Source: Pseudobdellovibrionaceae bacterium (lineage in GTDB: Bacteria > Bdellovibrionota > Bdellovibrionia > Bdellovibrionales > JAMPXM01). From it: a stretch of DNA of 17,617 bases. Position 1 is the stretch's first letter; the number at the start of each line of letters is the position of its first letter. Location of the stretch: positions 1 through 17,617 of the forward strand of contig JALHOI010000015.1 in NCBI GenBank assembly GCA_022843085.1. Reading direction: 5' to 3'. A program made the translations under genes and the position numbers. Below are positions 14,790 to 17,617 of the stretch, piece after piece. The notes under the pieces are model-generated. The model did not search any database. It was not told the DNA's origin and saw only the letters and a program-made list of their open reading frames with translations.

Positions 14790-15844
14790 CAGTTTACCGC
14801 CTTGTTTCGACGGTCGACCCAATTGCGAATCGGCCGCTCAAAAACTGGCCTCGCCGCAACCGCGATGACAATCAGTGCTTGAATCACAACCGCCAGATCA
14901 CGCGAGATGTTTTCCGTATCAATATCAAGATCCAGCGACCCTTTTTGTAAACAACCGAATAAGACAGCAGCGGCGACTACGCCCCACGCGTTGCCGCGAC
15001 CCAAAAGTGCTACGGCGATTCCGACAAAGCCGGCTCCACCAGCGAAGCCCTCGCGTGCCTTGTGCATATATCCCAGGATGACCGATGCGCCGGCGAGCCC
15101 GGCCAAACCGCCCGAAATCATCATCGCGCCAATTGTTTGTTTTGAAATACTAAGCCCCGACCGCCTTGCGAATTCAGGCGACCCGCCCGTCCAGCTAAGA
15201 TGCAAACCAATTTTCGAACGCCGAATCAAGAGGTCGATGAGAGCTGCAAAAGCCAATGCGAAAAAAAATGCGATGTTAAGCGGACTCGTTCCGCCAAGCC
15301 ATTCAAGTGTCGAAAGATGGAAGCCCGAACCGATCTCAAGTGTTTCGGGATTTGCTGATTCGGTGTTGCGAAAAACATTGAGAATAAAAAGTCCGGCCAA
15401 TCCGTAACTGACGAAATTTAAGAGAATTGAACCAAGAACCTCGTGAACCCCTCGATTGACCTTAAACCAGGCCACAAGCCACGCCCAAAAGGCCCCGGCC
15501 ATAAACCCCGCAGAAAGGGCAAGCGGCCAAGCGAGCCACGCCGAGAGATCCTGCAAAAGGATACCGACTATTGCCATCGAGATTCCGCCGACGGTCATTT
15601 GACCTTCAGCTCCGATATTAAAAAGGCCAGCCTTCAGCGCCCATGCGACAGAGAGGCCCGTAAAAATCAACGGTGTTGCGTAGAAGAGCGAGTAACCGAA
15701 TGCGGTCGAAGACCCAACAGAACCGCGAATCAGCACCCAAGCCACGTCAAGCGGGTTTTCGCCAAGAAACGCCGTCAGCAACAAAGCGAGTATGAAGCCC
15801 AAAGCGACAGCGATGGCCGTCACGTAGAAGGAAAAAAACCTCAT
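14789..15844 (-). CDS. yufP: ABC transporter permease, YufP-type (nucleoside/simple sugar uptake)
   Basis: A 351-residue membrane protein of the BPD_transp_2 family. An N-terminal helix (about 7-27) is followed by LIFTGLSVAWALKAGLFNIGAEGQM at about 59-83, whose KAGLFNIGAEGQM part is the family hallmark, then by a repeated set of hydrophobic helices and a C-terminal basic tail (WVDRRNKAVN). It pairs with the YufQ-type permease and receives energy from the upstream double-NBD ATPase. Its ATG at 15844 overlaps the stop codon of the ATPase gene in an ATGA arrangement, and its own stop overlaps the next start by one base, so translation of the three genes is probably coupled. Substrates of characterised relatives are purine and pyrimidine nucleosides. 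Confidence 0.92.
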   Translation of the reverse strand: MRFFSFYVTAIAVALGFILALLLTAFLGENPLDVAWVLIRGSVGSSTAFGYSLFYATPLIFTGLSVAWALKAGLFNIGAEGQMTVGGISMAIVGILLQDLSAWLAWPLALSAGFMAGAFWAWLVAWFKVNRGVHEVLGSILLNFVSYGLAGLFILNVFRNTESANPETLEIGSGFHLSTLEWLGGTSPLNIAFFFALAFAALIDLLIRRSKIGLHLSWTGGSPEFARRSGLSISKQTIGAMMISGGLAGLAGASVILGYMHKAREGFAGGAGFVGIAVALLGRGNAWGVVAAAVLFGCLQKGSLDLDIDTENISRDLAVVIQALIVIAVAARPVFERPIRNWVDRRNKAVN

Positions 15845-17418
15845 GCTCGCCGTTCCTGCTGCGTCGATCGGCTGGCCGCAGCGTCGGTCATCGCTACCCC
15901 AATCTTTTCGCGATCAAAAGGGGCGCTTGTCGGTTCGCGATAAAAATGGCCGGTCGCTCGTCCCGCGCATAAAACCAAAATTCGATCTGAAAGCGCCATC
16001 AATTCGTCAAGCTCGCTTGAAATGACGACGACGGCCGTACCACGGTCACGCTCGGCGATGATTCGTTCGTGGATAAGTCGTATAGCAGCGAAGTCCACGC
16101 CTCGAGTTGGCTGATGAACTACAAGCAATCGAACCGCCCGACCCAACAGTTCGCGTGCGAAAATTAATTTTTGTTGGTTTCCACCAGACAAACGCGCCAC
16201 GGGAAGCTCTAGTGAATTGAAGCGCACATCAAATGAGTTCAGCCACCGCAGCACAGCCTCGCGCCAAGCTCCTCGCTGAATCCAGCCTGCCTTCACAAGC
16301 TGGTTTTGCTCTTCAAAACCGATCGCCGCGTTGATTTCAACAGACTCGTCAAGCCACAGACTTTGCTGATGTCGATCTTCACCGACGAGAGCCAAGCCCA
16401 ATTCGCGAAGCCTCGTCAGCTGGACGGCCGATTCATTTGGGGTCGGACTGCTTTTCAGAATGCAGTTCAGAACTTCGATTTCACCGGCAAACGAACGCAA
16501 ACCGAGAAGCGCTTCGACAATTTCGGATTGACCAGCGCCATCGACACCCGCAACGCCCAGTACCTCGCCAGCTTTCAATTCAAAACTTAGGTCTCGAACA
16601 GGGTGAGCCGCTTCCAGAATCGAAACGTTTGAAAATGTAAGTCGAGATTCGCCGGTCACTGCCGGTCGACGCGAATCAAGAGGCGGTACGTCTGTACCGA
16701 CCATCGCGCGAACAATATCGTCAAGTCGAGCCGTCGCGATTGATCCTTGCCCCGTCTTCTTGCCCGCTCGCAAGACAAACCAAGTGTCGCAATGATCGAA
16801 GACTTCGCCAAGTTTGTGTGTAATGACAAAAACGGTGCGGCCTTGATCGCGCAGCGATTTCAGAATCGCAAATAAACCGTCAATCTCTTTGGGTGAAAGC
16901 ACGGCTGTCGGCTCGTCAAGAACCAGAATCTGAGATTTTCGAGCAATCAACTTTAAAATTTCGACCTTCTGCTTTTCGCCGACTGAAAGCTCTTCGACAC
17001 GCTGGTGCCAATCTAGCTGAAGAGCTGCCGACTGACGGTTCTTTTCGAGATTGCGAATCGCTTCGCCACGATTGAGAACGCCTAGCGCAGAGGTCGATTC
17101 ATAACCAAGCATGATATTATCAATGACTGACAACGAATCGACGAGCGCAAAGTGCTGCTGAACCATACCAAGCCCCGCGCCAATGGCGTCGCCAGCCGAC
17201 TTCCAATGCTGCACTTCACCCCGAATTCGGATCTGCCCCTCGGTCGGCTGTAAGAGGCCGAACAAGAGTTTCATCAACGTCGATTTTCCAGCGCCATTTT
17301 CACCGAGAATGGCGTGAATTTGCCCGCCCTCGAAGCTTGCGCTGACATTGTCGACGGCGCGACAATGCGGAAACACGCGCGAGACTGAATCGAACTGTAC
17401 CGAAGTGGTTTGACTCAC
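15841..17418 (-). CDS. yufO: ABC transporter ATPase with two nucleotide-binding domains, YufO-type
   Basis: A 525-residue cytoplasmic ATPase with two fused NBDs. The first has intact Walker A GENGAGKS (39-46), Q-loop near 87-88, signature LSVGEKQ (144-150), Walker B LVLDEP (165-170) and switch H201. The second has Walker A GVDGAGQS (291-298) with Gln at the usual Lys, signature LSGGNQQ (410-416), and LLVVHQPTRGVD where the Walker B Asp-Glu is replaced by His-Gln. This asymmetry is normal for the YufO/NupO group, where the second site is usually degenerate. It energises the two permeases encoded downstream. The start is GTG at 17418, with AAGG six bases upstream and only 8 bases after the binding-protein stop; the gene end overlaps the permease start by 4 bases. 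Confidence 0.95.
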   Translation of the reverse strand: MSQTTSVQFDSVSRVFPHCRAVDNVSASFEGGQIHAILGENGAGKSTLMKLLFGLLQPTEGQIRIRGEVQHWKSAGDAIGAGLGMVQQHFALVDSLSVIDNIMLGYESTSALGVLNRGEAIRNLEKNRQSAALQLDWHQRVEELSVGEKQKVEILKLIARKSQILVLDEPTAVLSPKEIDGLFAILKSLRDQGRTVFVITHKLGEVFDHCDTWFVLRAGKKTGQGSIATARLDDIVRAMVGTDVPPLDSRRPAVTGESRLTFSNVSILEAAHPVRDLSFELKAGEVLGVAGVDGAGQSEIVEALLGLRSFAGEIEVLNCILKSSPTPNESAVQLTRLRELGLALVGEDRHQQSLWLDESVEINAAIGFEEQNQLVKAGWIQRGAWREAVLRWLNSFDVRFNSLELPVARLSGGNQQKLIFARELLGRAVRLLVVHQPTRGVDFAAIRLIHERIIAERDRGTAVVVISSELDELMALSDRILVLCAGRATGHFYREPTSAPFDREKIGVAMTDAAASRSTQQERRA

Positions 17419-17426
17419 CTCGGGCC

Positions 17427-17617
17427 TTACTTGCGGGCTTCGTAAAAGTCTGGGACGTTAATTTTTCCCGACACAATTTGAGCTCGTACTTCCTCTAACT
17501 TCTTAACATAGGGCGCAATCAACGTTTCGTTGTTTGAATCAACGGCGTAGTCGATACCCTTATCTTTCAGCCCGAACGAGTGTGTTCCAGCTTTGAAAGT
17601 ACCTGTCACTTCAGATT
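17427..17617 (-). CDS. BMP-family ABC substrate-binding protein, C-terminal part only
   Basis: The frame is open from the right window edge to the TAA at 17427-17429, giving the last 62 or so residues of a protein whose start lies outside. The visible part reads as the C-terminal lobe of a BMP/Med (PnrA-like) binding protein: a TGTFKAGTHSFGLKDKG strand-turn, a helix with LIAPYVKKLEEVRAQIVSGKI, and a VP-D ending. Together with the following YufO/P/Q genes the assignment is firm. In characterised relatives (PnrA of Treponema, NupN of Bacillus) this is a lipoprotein that captures nucleosides; lipidation cannot be checked here. It is first of the visible operon, 8 bases before the ATPase start. 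Confidence 0.85.
   Translation of the reverse strand, partial: SEVTGTFKAGTHSFGLKDKGIDYAVDSNNETLIAPYVKKLEEVRAQIVSGKINVPDFYEARK

Noticed and set aside
14789..14822. ATG at 14822 as start of the YufQ-type permease
   Set aside because: It adds eleven polar residues inside the upstream gene; the ATG at 14789 has AAGGCGG and couples to the upstream stop codon.
1..17617. Mobile elements, tRNAs, rRNAs or CRISPR arrays
   Set aside because: No transposase or integrase motifs, no regular repeat-spacer pattern and no cloverleaf-like sequence were seen in the intergenic stretches.

Overview
The window looks like chromosomal DNA of a Gram-negative bacterium, roughly 50% GC, with dense genes on both strands. 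Large exported proteins unlike common housekeeping families, the codon texture (many TCG/CGA/GAA codons) and a mixture of GTG and ATG starts suggest Bdellovibrionota or a related deltaproteobacterial-type lineage. This is inference from style; there is no rRNA or marker gene to fix it. I see no tRNA, rRNA, CRISPR array, insertion sequence or phage gene.

Left half (1-11678): an unusual divergent cluster of exported proteins. Leftward from a 509-base divergent promoter region run two genes. The first (6597-3916, minus) encodes an 893-residue AAA+ ATPase with PrkA-like features, preceded by a signal peptide. The second (3828 to beyond base 1, minus) is an uninterrupted reading frame of 1276 codons that leaves the window. 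It has a signal peptide, about 830 residues of unrecognised sequence, a degenerate first Clp-type AAA module, and the P-loop of a second AAA module in the last visible codons. Both mature N-termini carry an S-C-D-x-L-F motif. Rightward run a 1157-residue exported, partly hydrophobic protein (7107-10580) and a 221-residue Ala/Lys-rich exported protein (10909-11574), which ends at a clear intrinsic terminator. The divergent region holds two overlapping perfect palindromes plus a degenerate third copy, a likely operator. Two envelope-targeted ATPases next to a large exported partner is the best candidate for an undescribed system here. The open question is how AAA+ proteins would find ATP outside the cytoplasm.

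Middle (11715-13920): a PAP2-family lipid phosphatase, a small stand-alone cyclic-nucleotide-binding-domain protein on the opposite strand, and an extended SDR (NAD-dependent epimerase/dehydrogenase, HpnA/dihydroflavonol-reductase-like). The phosphatase and CNBD genes converge with overlapping stop codons. The SDR gene and the transporter operon to its right do the same.

Right end (13917-17617, minus): a compact four-gene ABC importer operon of the BMP/YufOPQ (NupNOPQ) nucleoside-uptake type, in the order substrate-binding protein (cut by the window edge), double-NBD ATPase, permease, permease. Spacings of +8, -4 and -1 bases indicate translational coupling. Nucleoside import would suit a scavenging or predatory life style, but that is inference.
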